A stretch of 64,000 nucleotides of DNA from CAWICD01 sp052267165 (GTDB lineage Bacteria > Vulcanimicrobiota > Vulcanimicrobiia > Vulcanimicrobiales > Vulcanimicrobiaceae), in NCBI GenBank assembly GCA_052267165.1, contig JBKQHO010000013.1, positions 310,001 to 374,000 of the forward strand, given 5' to 3'. Below are positions 26,220 to 34,135 of the stretch, piece by piece; position 1 is the first letter of the stretch, and each line of letters opens with the position of its first letter. The translations under genes were made by a program, and so were the position numbers. The notes beneath the pieces were generated by a model, which was given only the letters and a program-made list of their open reading frames with translations, ran no database searches and was not told the origin of the DNA.

Positions 26220-26828
26220 GTGAGCCGCTTTAGCGCGCAGACGACGTCGACGCGGGGGTTCGCGCTCAAGATCCTGGGCGCGTGCTTCGAGCGCGACGGC
26301 AAAGAGCTCGTCGCGCCGTTCGACCTGGCGCTCGCGCCCGCCGAGCTGCGGACCCTCGTTCAACCGAGCTCGCGTTCCGCTTCGCTTGCAGCGCGCATCG
26401 CCGCCGCGATCGTCAAGCCGACCGCCGGCGTCGTCTACGTCGGCGACTTCGACGCGCGCCTCCAACCGGCGCAGGCCAAACGGCTCGTCGGATTCGTCCC
26501 GGCCGGCGGCTTCGCAGGCGACCCGCACGCCTTCGCCTGTCAGATCCGGCTGCGCGCCGACGTCTGGGGCGTCGAGCGGGACGAGGCCCGGCGGCGTGCG
26601 GCCGCGGTCCTGAACGGCTTCGAAGACGCGCCGGACCCGTATGCGCGGGCTCTCGCGCTGGCGCTCATTCCGGCGGTCGCCCTGCTCGTGCTCGATCAGC
26701 CGCGCGGCCCGGTCGGCGAGCGCGCCTTCGCGCTCGCGCGCGGCGCGGCCGTGCTGACGACCGAAGTCGCACCAGCGGTGCCGCTCGCTCTCGAGCCGCG
26801 GGCGCTGACGGCAGCCCTGAGCAGGTGA
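26220..26828 (+). CDS. ABC-ATPase-like protein with degenerate Walker A
   Basis: A 202-residue protein from GTG 26220, with GGAGG 8 nt upstream. Its outline is that of an ABC ATPase: FDLALAPAELRTLV, then the P-loop position, then the ATPase-like KPTAGVVYVGDFDARLQP (compare kPtsGeV) and a Walker B-like VALLVLDQP at 153-161. But residues 48-55 read QPSSRSAS instead of GxxGxGKS, there is no LSGGQ signature, and the catalytic Glu after Walker B is Gln. It therefore probably cannot hydrolyse ATP. Its stop overlaps the start of a membrane-protein gene by 4 nt, so it may be a structural or regulatory ABC-like subunit. Confidence 0.6.
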   Translation: MSRFSAQTTSTRGFALKILGACFERDGKELVAPFDLALAPAELRTLVQPSSRSASLAARIAAAIVKPTAGVVYVGDFDARLQPAQAKRLVGFVPAGGFAGDPHAFACQIRLRADVWGVERDEARRRAAAVLNGFEDAPDPYARALALALIPAVALLVLDQPRGPVGERAFALARGAAVLTTEVAPAVPLALEPRALTAALSR

Positions 26829-27421
26829 GCGAAGCGCGAGCGACCCTGGCAATCGCGCGACGCCGGATGAGCCGCCGCTTTGCGACGATGTGGCTGCTGC
26901 GTTTCAGCGCGGCGATACTGGCCGGAGCGCTCTGCCCGCCGGGTTCGCTCGCCCTGGCCGCCGCTGCGGTCGCGACGATCGTGGCGGCCCCGGTCGGCGC
27001 CACGCGTGGGATCCGCGAGCTCTCGTATTTCGCTTTGCCGTTGTACGGCCGCCAGCTGGCGCGGGCTCAAGCGATCGCGCCGTGCTTCGGGTCGCTCGCC
27101 GTTCCGCTCGGTTTCGCGTTGGGCGCGGCGACGGCCGCCAAAGCCCTGCCCGGCGGATACCTGGTCGCCCTTTGCCTGGCCGGGACGGTTACCGCGCTCG
27201 TCGCCGTCTCGGCGGCCTTGCGCGAAGGGCCGCGAGCGTGGCTCTACATCCTCTTGGCCTGGGGCAGCGGGGCGATCGTCGCCGGCGCGACCCTGCCCGC
27301 CGGGACGCTCGGCCGCCTAGGACCGCCGCTCGCCGCGCTGCTCCTGGGCTTCATCGCCTTGCGCCAATTCGGGGAGACGCTGGCCCGCTACGATCCGATC
27401 GAGACGAGCGCCCGCGCTTAG
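26825..27421 (+). CDS. ABC-permease-like membrane protein
   Basis: A 198-residue integral membrane protein from GTG 26825, overlapping the preceding stop (GTGA). A cytoplasmic basic N-terminus (ARRRMSRRFATMW) is followed by six hydrophobic segments, consistent with the membrane subunit of a small ABC-2-like transporter. I do not recognise a specific family. Its only partner is the nucleotide-binding-like protein that lacks a P-loop, so transport by ATP hydrolysis is doubtful unless an ATPase is supplied from elsewhere. It ends 1 nt from the convergent PfpI-like gene. Confidence 0.6.
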   Translation: MSEARATLAIARRRMSRRFATMWLLRFSAAILAGALCPPGSLALAAAAVATIVAAPVGATRGIRELSYFALPLYGRQLARAQAIAPCFGSLAVPLGFALGAATAAKALPGGYLVALCLAGTVTALVAVSAALREGPRAWLYILLAWGSGAIVAGATLPAGTLGRLGPPLAALLLGFIALRQFGETLARYDPIETSARA

Positions 27422-27422
27422 C

Positions 27423-27986
27423 TTAGACCGGCTGGCCGGCGGTCGCGGAGAGCTTCTCCAGCATCGCCCGGTTGAACAAGATCATGTCGCTCGCGCCGCG
27501 CGTCGTGATCCAGTGCCCGTCTTGGACGGTGGGCTGGTCGCGAAAGAGGCCGCCCGCGTTGCGGATGTCGTCGGCGATCGCAGGTGAGCCGGTCATCGTA
27601 CGACCGCGCGCAAGCTGAGCCGAGATCAACACCTGGGCGCCATGGCCGATAGCGAACATCGGCTTTTTCGCCGTGTCGAACTCTTTGACGAAGCGCTGAA
27701 CCTCGCGGTGGGTGCGGATGCGGTCGGGCGAGATGCCTCCCGGGATGAGAAGCGCGTCGAAGTCGTCGGCGGTGCAATCCGCCACGATCTCCTCGGCTTT
27801 GGCGGGTTGCCCCTCGTCGAGATTGCGCTTGCTGCGAATCCGCAGCTTGGCCTTGTCGTCGATGCCGACGATCGTCACGATCGCGCCCGAATCTTCGAGC
27901 ACCCGGCGCGGATCGGTGAGCTCCGACTCTTCAAAGCCGTCGCCGATGAGCGCGGCGATGCGCTTTCCGTCTATCCCTGCATGCAT
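27423..27986 (-). CDS. DJ-1/PfpI-fold protein lacking the nucleophilic cysteine
   Basis: A 187-residue protein of the DJ-1/PfpI (type 1 glutamine amidotransferase-like) superfamily. The family features are IAALIGDGFEESELTDPRRVLEDSGA at the N-terminus, DDFDALLIPGGISPDRIR in the middle and the nucleophile-elbow segment PMFAIGHGAQVL. In active members this elbow reads AICHG; here the Cys is replaced by Gly114 while His115 remains. Protease or deglycase chemistry through that Cys is therefore not expected. It may act as a chaperone or binding protein, or use another residue. ATG 27986 is used; an upstream in-frame start at 28043 adds a charged leader with no family match. Confidence 0.75.
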   Translation of the reverse strand: MHAGIDGKRIAALIGDGFEESELTDPRRVLEDSGAIVTIVGIDDKAKLRIRSKRNLDEGQPAKAEEIVADCTADDFDALLIPGGISPDRIRTHREVQRFVKEFDTAKKPMFAIGHGAQVLISAQLARGRTMTGSPAIADDIRNAGGLFRDQPTVQDGHWITTRGASDMILFNRAMLEKLSATAGQPV

Positions 27987-28069
27987 GGGCGAGACGTTTC
28001 CCGCCCGTCGCGAGGCAATCCCTTTACCCGGCGCGCCCCGCACCCCAGCCGGGTGCGGCCCGCGCCCTG

Positions 28070-28579
28070 CTAAAGCGTGCCTCCGGTGTTTTGTACCGCT
28101 GCCCGTAACAGGTAGGTCAACTCGACTTCGAGCTTGCCCGTCGCGTCGAGCACCTCGTCGGCCAGGAGGGCCTTCAGCGTCGGATTGCGCACGAGCATGT
28201 CGCGCTCCGGGACGGCGTGCCGGGGATTGATCTCGCGCATGTAGATCCGGGCGTCGTGCCGGATTTGGCCCGGCGGCAGAAAGTAGAGCGGATCGAGCCC
28301 GAGCACATAGACCTCGAGCGAGAGCAGGTTCGCTCGCTGCAAGAACTCGATCGCGCGCAGCTTGAACGCTTGCGCGAAGCGCGCCAGCAGCGGTAGCGCG
28401 ACTCGCTGCTTGGCGGCGAAGACCTCATCCACCCACGCGGGCGGCATGTGGATCGCGGCTGACAAGGAGGCGGCGTCCAAGCCGCGTTCGACGGCAAGCG
28501 CTTGCACTGCGGCGGCGAACCCGGAGCCGCCTGCCGTGCCCGCCGTGCCGTCCCAGGTGACGCCCACCGATTCATCCAT
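28070..28579 (-). CDS. HTH-containing hypothetical protein
   Basis: A 169-residue product from ATG 28579. Residues about 25-80 (LAVERGLDAASLSAAIHMPP through LPLLARFAQAFKLRAIEFL) have the helix spacing of an XRE-type helix-turn-helix, so DNA binding is plausible. The C-terminal half (DPLYFLPPGQIRHDARIYMREI) is not one I recognise. The gene is divergent from the isoprenoid isomerase gene with only 51 nt between starts, so it could regulate that gene; this is inference. The frame stays open upstream, antisense to the isomerase gene, but that extension looks like a shadow. Confidence 0.55.
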   Translation of the reverse strand: MDESVGVTWDGTAGTAGGSGFAAAVQALAVERGLDAASLSAAIHMPPAWVDEVFAAKQRVALPLLARFAQAFKLRAIEFLQRANLLSLEVYVLGLDPLYFLPPGQIRHDARIYMREINPRHAVPERDMLVRNPTLKALLADEVLDATGKLEVELTYLLRAAVQNTGGTL

Positions 28580-28630
28580 TTGCCATCCCGCATAGGAATT
28601 GTGAGGTACCAACGCGGACTCGCTTCGCTC

Positions 28631-29704
28631 ATGGCGGAGCACACGCCCCCGGTCAACCCGACCGAAGCGCGCAAATCGCGGCACTTGGATATCTGCCTGA
28701 AAGAAGACGTGGCCTCGCCCCTCGACGCCGGCTTCTCGCGCGTGCGCCTTCGTCACGAAGCTTTGCCGGAGTGCGCCCTCGAAGACGTCGACACGCGGGT
28801 GACATTCTTCGGGCGCCGGCTCACCGCGCCGGTCATCATCTCTTCGATGACCGGCGGCACCGAGCGCGCGAAAACGATCAACCACAATCTCGCGATCGCC
28901 GCCCAAGCGGCGGGCGTCGCGCTGGCCCTCGGAAGTCAGCGCGCCGCGCTCGAAGACCCTCGTTTGCTCGCGACCTATCGCGTCCGCGACGTCGCGCCAA
29001 AAGTCATGCTGCTTGCGAATCTGGGCGCCGTGCAGTTCAATTACGGCGTCAGCATCGACGACGCGCGGCGCGCGGTCGAGAGCATCGAGGCCGACGCGCT
29101 TTACCTCCACCTCAATCCGCTGCAAGAGGCGTTACAGCCCAGCGGCGACACCAACTTCCGCAATCTATTGCCGAAGATCGCGACCATCTGCCGCACGATC
29201 GACATCCCGGTGATCGTCAAGAGCGTGGGCTCGGGAATCTCGGTGAGCACCGCGGAGCGGCTGCTCGACGCGGGCGTCGCCGCGATCGACGTCGCAGGAG
29301 CCGGCGGAACGTCGTGGGCACGAGTCGAGGGCCGTCGTTCGGGCGATCCGCGACGCGAGGCTCTGGCCGAGACGTTCGCGGGCTGGGGCTATCCGACGAC
29401 CGAAGCGACCCGCGCGTTGCGTCGCGCCTTCCCGCACGCCACGCTGATCGCCAGCGGCGGCGTGCGCAGTGGCGTCGACGTTGCCAAAGCGGTGGCCATC
29501 GGTGCGAACCTCGCCGGGATCGGCTTACCGTTCCTCGAGCCGGCGACGCACTCGTCTCGGGCGGTCAGCGAGGTGCTCGACCTCATCCTCGCCGGCCTGC
29601 GGATCGCCATCTTTGCGAGCGGCTGTCGCTGCCCGGCCGACCTGCGCGACGCGCTCTACGAGCGTGGTTCGGATGCGATCGCGATGGCCGAGCCCTCGAC
29701 CTGA
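28631..29704 (+). CDS. fni: type 2 isopentenyl-diphosphate delta-isomerase
   Basis: A 357-residue FMN-dependent TIM-barrel enzyme interconverting isopentenyl and dimethylallyl diphosphate for isoprenoid synthesis. Family blocks are TRVTFFGRRLTAPVIISSMTGGT, LALGSQRAALEDP, LLANLGAVQFNYG, IVKSVGSGIS, AIDVAGAGGTSWARVE and LIASGGVRSGVDVAKA. These mark the FMN and substrate sites. The start is ATG 28631. Its 3' end overlaps the end of the minus-strand Rieske gene by 49 nt. No other isoprenoid gene is adjacent, though a UbiA prenyltransferase lies 6 kb downstream. Confidence 0.93.
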   Translation: MAEHTPPVNPTEARKSRHLDICLKEDVASPLDAGFSRVRLRHEALPECALEDVDTRVTFFGRRLTAPVIISSMTGGTERAKTINHNLAIAAQAAGVALALGSQRAALEDPRLLATYRVRDVAPKVMLLANLGAVQFNYGVSIDDARRAVESIEADALYLHLNPLQEALQPSGDTNFRNLLPKIATICRTIDIPVIVKSVGSGISVSTAERLLDAGVAAIDVAGAGGTSWARVEGRRSGDPRREALAETFAGWGYPTTEATRALRRAFPHATLIASGGVRSGVDVAKAVAIGANLAGIGLPFLEPATHSSRAVSEVLDLILAGLRIAIFASGCRCPADLRDALYERGSDAIAMAEPST

Positions 29705-29973
29705 ACGTCAAAGGCCGACACGGTCGCGAACTCGCCGAGCGTCATGCGTCCGGTCGTCACGTCGAAGCACCAAGCGTGCCACGGGCAGACGACGGTCTTG
29801 CCGTCGAACCAGCCTTCGGCCAGCGGGCCGCCCTGGTGCGGACACGAGTTCTCGATCGCGTGAAAGACGCCGGCCACGTTGAAGAGCGCGACTTCATAGT
29901 CGCCGACCACGAAGGACATCGCTTTTCCGGGTGGGATGTCCTCGACGTTTGCGACTTTCACGAACCTGGGCAT
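29656..29973 (-). CDS. Rieske [2Fe-2S] ferredoxin
   Basis: A 105-residue stand-alone Rieske protein similar to NirD or the ferredoxin components of ring-hydroxylating dioxygenases. The cluster motifs are CPHQGGPLAEG near residue 43 and CPWHAWCFDVTTG near 62, giving the two Cys and two His ligands in the C-x-H...C-x-x-H arrangement. It should be a soluble electron carrier; the partner enzyme is not in the window. ATG 29973 gives the usual short N-terminus (MPRFVKVANVEDIPPG). It overlaps the 3' end of fni on the opposite strand. Confidence 0.9.
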   Translation of the reverse strand: MPRFVKVANVEDIPPGKAMSFVVGDYEVALFNVAGVFHAIENSCPHQGGPLAEGWFDGKTVVCPWHAWCFDVTTGRMTLGEFATVSAFDVQVEGSAIAIASEPRS

Positions 29974-30036
29974 GGCAGCCGTAGCGGTTTCGCTGCGCCG
30001 GGCCCGGACCTTCCCCACCCGATAGGATGAGGCCGC

Positions 30037-30318
30037 ATGCTATCCGACTACCACCACTGGCTCGAGGCCGAGCTCAAGCTGCTCGGCAAAGCGAGCCACC
30101 ACGCCTATTCCTTCGGGCAGGCGAACATGGCCAAGCGGGCTCTCGAACGGCTCGACCACGATCTCGCCGGCCGCGCCGTGCTGCTGCTCGAGCGGCCGGC
30201 GGCTGCCGAAGCCCTGGCCGCGCTCGAAGCGCTGAACGCGGCCAGCGGGTCGGCTCCGGGGCTCGAAGTCCTGCGGACGCAGCTCGCGAGCGCATTGGCC
30301 GCCGTCAAGCCCGCCTAG
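30037..30318 (+). CDS. small helical hypothetical protein
   Basis: A 93-residue protein, almost entirely helical and Leu/Ala rich (for example NMAKRALERLDHDLAGRAVLLLE), with a hydrophilic N-terminus (MLSDYHHWLEAELKLL). It has no membrane segment, signal peptide or known motif. It is divergent from the Rieske gene and precedes rpsO, but a promoter lies between them, so it is probably a separate unit. Function unknown. Confidence 0.55.
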   Translation: MLSDYHHWLEAELKLLGKASHHAYSFGQANMAKRALERLDHDLAGRAVLLLERPAAAEALAALEALNAASGSAPGLEVLRTQLASALAAVKPA

Positions 30319-30336
30319 CGCCGCTCGCTAGAGCGC

Positions 30337-30365
30337 TTTACGGCGGGCGGCCGAATTGCTATGAT
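30337..30365 (+). promoter_or_regulatory. predicted sigma-70-type promoter of rpsO
   Basis: TTTACG at 30337-30342 and TATGAT at 30360-30365 are separated by 17 bp. The -10 box matches the consensus in five of six positions and the -35 in four. It lies about 95 nt before the rpsO start, leaving room for a leader in which S15 could autoregulate, as known in other bacteria. Confidence 0.6.
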
Positions 30366-30459
30366 GCTGCGGTCGCCGGCCCGGTCTCCGCTTTCTCGCG
30401 GGGGCAGAAGACTGGAGCCGAAGCGAGACGATCCTGCAAGAGGGAGCCCCCGGACCGCC

Positions 30460-30729
30460 ATGCCCCTGACCAAGGACCAGAAGCAAGAGCTTTCCGTCAA
30501 GTACGGCCGAGGACCCAACGACACGGGTTCCGCCGACGTTCAAGTCTCGATCTTGACCGCGTCGATCAACCAGCTCACCGAGCACCTGCGCGTCCACAAA
30601 AAGGACCACCACAGCCGCCGCGGCCTGCTGATGCAGGTCGGTCAGCGCCGCCGGTTGCTCGGCTATTTGCAGCGCAAGGACGTCGAGCGCTACCGCAAAT
30701 TGATCGCGGATCTCGGTCTGCGCCGCTAG
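30460..30729 (+). CDS. rpsO: 30S ribosomal protein S15
   Basis: An 89-residue S15, the standard length. It binds the central domain of 16S rRNA early in 30S assembly. Diagnostic segments are DTGSADVQVSILTASINQLTEHL, KKDHHSRRGLLMQVGQRRRLLGYL and the C-terminal RYRKLIADLGLRR. ATG 30460 starts the conserved MPLTKDQKQEL. It is followed after 173 nt by pnp, the conserved rpsO-pnp order of most bacteria. Confidence 0.97.
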   Translation: MPLTKDQKQELSVKYGRGPNDTGSADVQVSILTASINQLTEHLRVHKKDHHSRRGLLMQVGQRRRLLGYLQRKDVERYRKLIADLGLRR

Positions 30730-30779
30730 CCCGACGTGCTTGCGCAGTCCCGCATTGCGCGCCCGGCCGCCCATCGGTT

Positions 30780-30809
30780 CGCCCGCTTACCATTGCTTGG
30801 AAGCGGGCG
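30780..30809 (+). terminator. rpsO-pnp intergenic hairpin
   Basis: CGCCCGCTT at 30780-30788 pairs perfectly with AAGCGGGCG at 30801-30809 around a 12-nt loop. No T-run follows, so it is either a weak or attenuating terminator after rpsO or the leader stem processed by RNase III during pnp autoregulation, as known in enterobacteria. The 173-bp gap holds no gene. Confidence 0.55.
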
Positions 30810-30902
30810 GCCTAATCTCGCACGACAGGCGCCCTTCGCGCCCCCGCCGAACTGCGCCACGTTAACAAAACGAAAGAACAAATAAGAATTTTAGGAGTTC
30901 CT

Positions 30903-33107
30903 GTGCCAGAAACCGTCTCTCTTGAGATCGGCGGCCGGACGCTGGTCATCGAGACCGGTGAATTGGCGAAGCAAGCCAACGGCAGCGCGCTGGTTCGCTA
31001 CGGCGACACGAACGTCGTCCTCGCCGCCGTCACCGCCTCCGAAAACCCACGCGAAGGCATCGACTTCTTCCCGCTCACCTGCGACTTTGAAGAGAAGATG
31101 TACGCAGCCGGAAAAATTCCCGGCGGCTTCATCAAACGCGAGGGGCGTCCCTCGGAGCACGGCGTGCTCTCGGCGCGCCAGATCGACCGGCCGATCCGTC
31201 CGCTCTTTCCCGACGGCTTCCGCAACGACGTGCAGATCGTCACGACCGTGCTGTCGATCGACCCCGAGCTCGACGCCGACGTGCTCGCCGTCTGCGCGGC
31301 CGGCGCGGCGCTCGCCGTATCCGACATTCCGTTCGAGAAGACGGTCGCCGCCGTGCGCGTCGGCCGCGACGAAGCGCGCAACTTCATCTGCAATCCGACG
31401 CTACCGCAATACATCACCGGCGGCCTCGACATCGTCATCGCCGGCACCGACGTCGGCGTGATGATGGTCGAGGGCGGCGGCCACGAAATCTCCGAAGAAG
31501 ACTTCCTCGGCGCGGTCGCGTTCGGGCACGAAGAGATCAAGAAGATCGTCGCCAAGGTCGACGAGCTCGCGAAAACCGCGGGTAAGGCGAAGCGCGAATT
31601 TCCCTTTAAGGGCGTCGATCCCGATTTCAAGGCTTGGGTCGAGAAGACGTTCAAGAAGGACGTCGCCAAAGCGATGCGCATCGTCGAGAAGGGCGAACGC
31701 AACGACGCGTTCGACAAGCTCAAACGCGAAGAAGCGATCGCGCGCTGCAAGAAGAGCGAGGACCACTTCAAAGCCAAGCTCGAAGACCCGTCCGACAAGG
31801 ACTTCGAGAAGATCATCAAGGCGATGGAAGAGGAAGAGCTTCGCGTCATGGTGGTCGACGATCATATCCGCCCCGACGGACGCAAGCCCGACGAGATTCG
31901 CGCGATTTGGTCGAAGGTGCACTACGTGCCGCGCGTGCACGGAAGCGGCGTCTTCACCCGCGGGCAGACGCAGGTCTTCACGGCCGCGACCCTCGGCTCG
32001 ATCAGCGACGAGCAGCGCCTCGACGGGATCATGGCGATCCCCAACAAGCGCTACATGCACTACTATAATTTCCCGCCGTATTCGACCGGCGAGACGCGCC
32101 CAATGCGCGCTCCGGGCCGGCGCGAGATCGGGCACGGACATCTGGCCGAGCGCGCGCTGGTCCCCGTGCTGCCGCCCGAAGAAGAGTTTCCGTATACGCT
32201 CCGCCTCATCAGCGAAGTGCTCGAGTCCAACGGCTCGTCCTCGATGGCGAGCGTCTGCGGCTCGACGCTCGCGCTGATGGACGCCGGCGTTCCGATACCG
32301 CGCCACGTCGCAGGCATCGCGATGGGCTTGGTCCTGCACGGCAAGAAGCACGCGATCCTCAGCGACATCCAGGGGCTCGAGGACGCGCTGGGCGAGATGG
32401 ATTTCAAAGTCGCGGGCACCGACCGGGGCATCACCGCGATCCAGATGGACATCAAGGTCCAGGGCATCACCCTCGAGGTCATGCGTGAAGCGCTCGCACA
32501 GGCGAAAGTCGGCCGTCTTTTCATCATCGAAAAGCTGAAGGAAACGATCCCCGCCGCGCGCGCGGAGCTCTCGCAGTTCGCGCCGCGGATGATCGTGCTG
32601 ACGATCAATCCCGACAAGATCAAAGACGTCATCGGTCCCGGCGGCAAGATCATCAACAAGATCATCGCCGACACCGGCGTGAAGATCGACATCGAGAACG
32701 ACGGCCGCGTCTTCATCGCCTCGCCTGACGGCGAAGGCGCGGAAAGGGCGAAGAAGATGGTCGAGGCCTTAACCAAAGAAGTCGTGGTCGGCGAGACGTA
32801 CATGGGCACCGTCACGCGCTTGATGAACTTCGGCGCGTTCGTGGCGGTGCTGCCCGGCAAAGAAGGGCTGGTCCATATCAGCCAGCTCGCGCCGGGCCGC
32901 GTCGAGAAAGTCGAAGACGTGGTCAAGGTCGGCGACGAGATCATGGTCAAGGTCGTCGAGATCGACTCGCAAGGACGCATCAACCTGTCGCGCAAGGCCG
33001 TGCTGACCGGCGAGGAAGTCGGTCCGCTGCGCAACGGCGATCCGCCACGCGAACGCAGCGGCTTCGGCGGCGGCGGCGGCGCCGGTGGTCGGCGGCGTCG
33101 ACCCTAG
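30903..33107 (+). CDS. pnp: polyribonucleotide nucleotidyltransferase (PNPase)
   Basis: A 734-residue phosphorolytic 3'-5' exoribonuclease of the RNA degradosome. In order: first RNase PH domain with FEEKMYAAGKIPGGFIKREGRPSE, an all-helical linker (about 225-320), second RNase PH domain with the catalytic-face blocks around residues 390-540, a KH domain (IGPGGKIINKIIADTGVKI), and an S1 domain (GTVTRLMNFGAFVAVLPGKEG). The tail is Gly/Arg rich (GFGGGGGAGGRRRRP). GTG 30903 is preceded by TAGGAG. A strong intrinsic terminator follows at 33152. The short stretch between them is unusually rich in TAG and CTAG. Confidence 0.97.
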   Translation: MPETVSLEIGGRTLVIETGELAKQANGSALVRYGDTNVVLAAVTASENPREGIDFFPLTCDFEEKMYAAGKIPGGFIKREGRPSEHGVLSARQIDRPIRPLFPDGFRNDVQIVTTVLSIDPELDADVLAVCAAGAALAVSDIPFEKTVAAVRVGRDEARNFICNPTLPQYITGGLDIVIAGTDVGVMMVEGGGHEISEEDFLGAVAFGHEEIKKIVAKVDELAKTAGKAKREFPFKGVDPDFKAWVEKTFKKDVAKAMRIVEKGERNDAFDKLKREEAIARCKKSEDHFKAKLEDPSDKDFEKIIKAMEEEELRVMVVDDHIRPDGRKPDEIRAIWSKVHYVPRVHGSGVFTRGQTQVFTAATLGSISDEQRLDGIMAIPNKRYMHYYNFPPYSTGETRPMRAPGRREIGHGHLAERALVPVLPPEEEFPYTLRLISEVLESNGSSSMASVCGSTLALMDAGVPIPRHVAGIAMGLVLHGKKHAILSDIQGLEDALGEMDFKVAGTDRGITAIQMDIKVQGITLEVMREALAQAKVGRLFIIEKLKETIPAARAELSQFAPRMIVLTINPDKIKDVIGPGGKIINKIIADTGVKIDIENDGRVFIASPDGEGAERAKKMVEALTKEVVVGETYMGTVTRLMNFGAFVAVLPGKEGLVHISQLAPGRVEKVEDVVKVGDEIMVKVVEIDSQGRINLSRKAVLTGEEVGPLRNGDPPRERSGFGGGGGAGGRRRRP

Positions 33108-33151
33108 ACAGACCTAGTTAGCTAGTTAGCGACGACGACGAGCGGATGAGA

Positions 33152-33180
33152 GGGCGGCCGGTGCAAAACCGGCCGCCCCT
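33152..33180 (+). terminator. intrinsic terminator after pnp
   Basis: GGGCGGCCGGT at 33152-33162 pairs perfectly with ACCGGCCGCCC at 33168-33178 around a GCAAA loop, followed by CTTTG. An 11-bp GC-rich stem with a short T tract is a convincing rho-independent terminator, placed 45 nt after the pnp stop. Confidence 0.85.
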
Positions 33181-33237
33181 TTGCTCGGGCGGTCCCGGAT
33201 GCGCTTACGCTTAAGCGAGCAGCATGAGGTACACGCT

Positions 33238-33837
33238 ATGATCGCCGTACATCGTATCGCCGAACACTGGTACATTCCGCTCATTCGCGCTCTGATCGCC
33301 ATCCTGTTCGGAGTCATCGTTCTCGTCCACCCGGTCGCCGCAGTCGCGACGTTCGTGCTGTTGTTCGGAGCGTTCGCGTTCGCCGACGGCATCGTGAGCA
33401 TCGTCTCGGCCTTCCGTTTCGCACAGCCCAGCACCGGCCGTTGGTGGTGGATGCTCGCGCAAGGCGTCGTCGGCATTCTCGTCGGGCTGATTGCGTTCTT
33501 CTGGCCGATCAGCGCGGCGTGGGCGCTCTCGATCCTGATCGCCGCTTGGGCGTTCTCGACGGGCGTGCTCGAGCTCGGCGCGGCCTTTCGGCTACGCCGC
33601 GACGTACCCGGCGAGATCTTCCTCGCCATCTCGGGCGTGCTTTCGATTCTGCTCGGAATCGCGTTCGTGATACTTCCCGGCGCGGCGCTGCTGACGCTCG
33701 TCTTCGTCGTCGGCTTCTATGCCATCGTCGCAGGCGTGGCACTGGTCGTGCTATCGATTCGGCTGCGTTCGCTCATGAGCCGCACGCACTCGACGCCGCT
33801 CGGTCAGACCGCTCAGCCGCCGACGAACCCACGATAA
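33238..33837 (+). CDS. HdeD-family (DUF308) membrane protein
   Basis: A 199-residue inner-membrane protein with six hydrophobic segments arranged as three repeats of about 55 residues. The GVIVLVHPVAAVATFVLLFG and FWPISAAWALSILIAAWAF segments are typical of HdeD, whose relatives are associated with acid or general stress in enterobacteria. The role here is unknown. ATG 33238 with GAGGT upstream is chosen over an earlier frame opening. Its 3' end overlaps the minus-strand YCII gene by 25 nt. Confidence 0.82.
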   Translation: MIAVHRIAEHWYIPLIRALIAILFGVIVLVHPVAAVATFVLLFGAFAFADGIVSIVSAFRFAQPSTGRWWWMLAQGVVGILVGLIAFFWPISAAWALSILIAAWAFSTGVLELGAAFRLRRDVPGEIFLAISGVLSILLGIAFVILPGAALLTLVFVVGFYAIVAGVALVVLSIRLRSLMSRTHSTPLGQTAQPPTNPR

Positions 33838-34097
33838 GGCCGCAGCGGGATCATCTCGATATCCATCATCGCCTGCTGCGCCATCGGCAGGCTCGCCATG
33901 ATCCGCTCGGCGTCGGCCGCGTCGGCGGCTTCGAGCAGGATGACCGCGCCTGGGATGTCGCCGCGCGAGTAGAGCGCGCGGAAGACGCCGTTCGCGTAGA
34001 GTTCGCGCGCCCGCGCGGCCTCGGGTGGCAGGGCGACGGCGAACTCGGCATCGCTGAAGCGCTCGGTCCGCCGGCGCGTGATCGCTAAGAATTGCAT
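33813..34097 (-). CDS. YCII-related / muconolactone-isomerase-like protein
   Basis: A 94-residue ferredoxin-fold protein (MQFLAITRRR at the start; GDIPGAVILLEAADAADAERIMASLPM in the middle). This pattern of one dimeric alpha-beta barrel subunit is shared by YCII-related proteins and muconolactone isomerases. No catalytic residues can be assigned with confidence. It is divergent from the DUF167 gene by 38 nt and overlaps the end of the HdeD-like gene on the other strand. Confidence 0.7.
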   Translation of the reverse strand: MQFLAITRRRTERFSDAEFAVALPPEAARARELYANGVFRALYSRGDIPGAVILLEAADAADAERIMASLPMAQQAMMDIEMIPLRPYRGFVGG

Positions 34098-34135
34098 GGG
34101 GGCGGGCCTTCGCGGGGCGCCTCGAAGCTCTTCTC

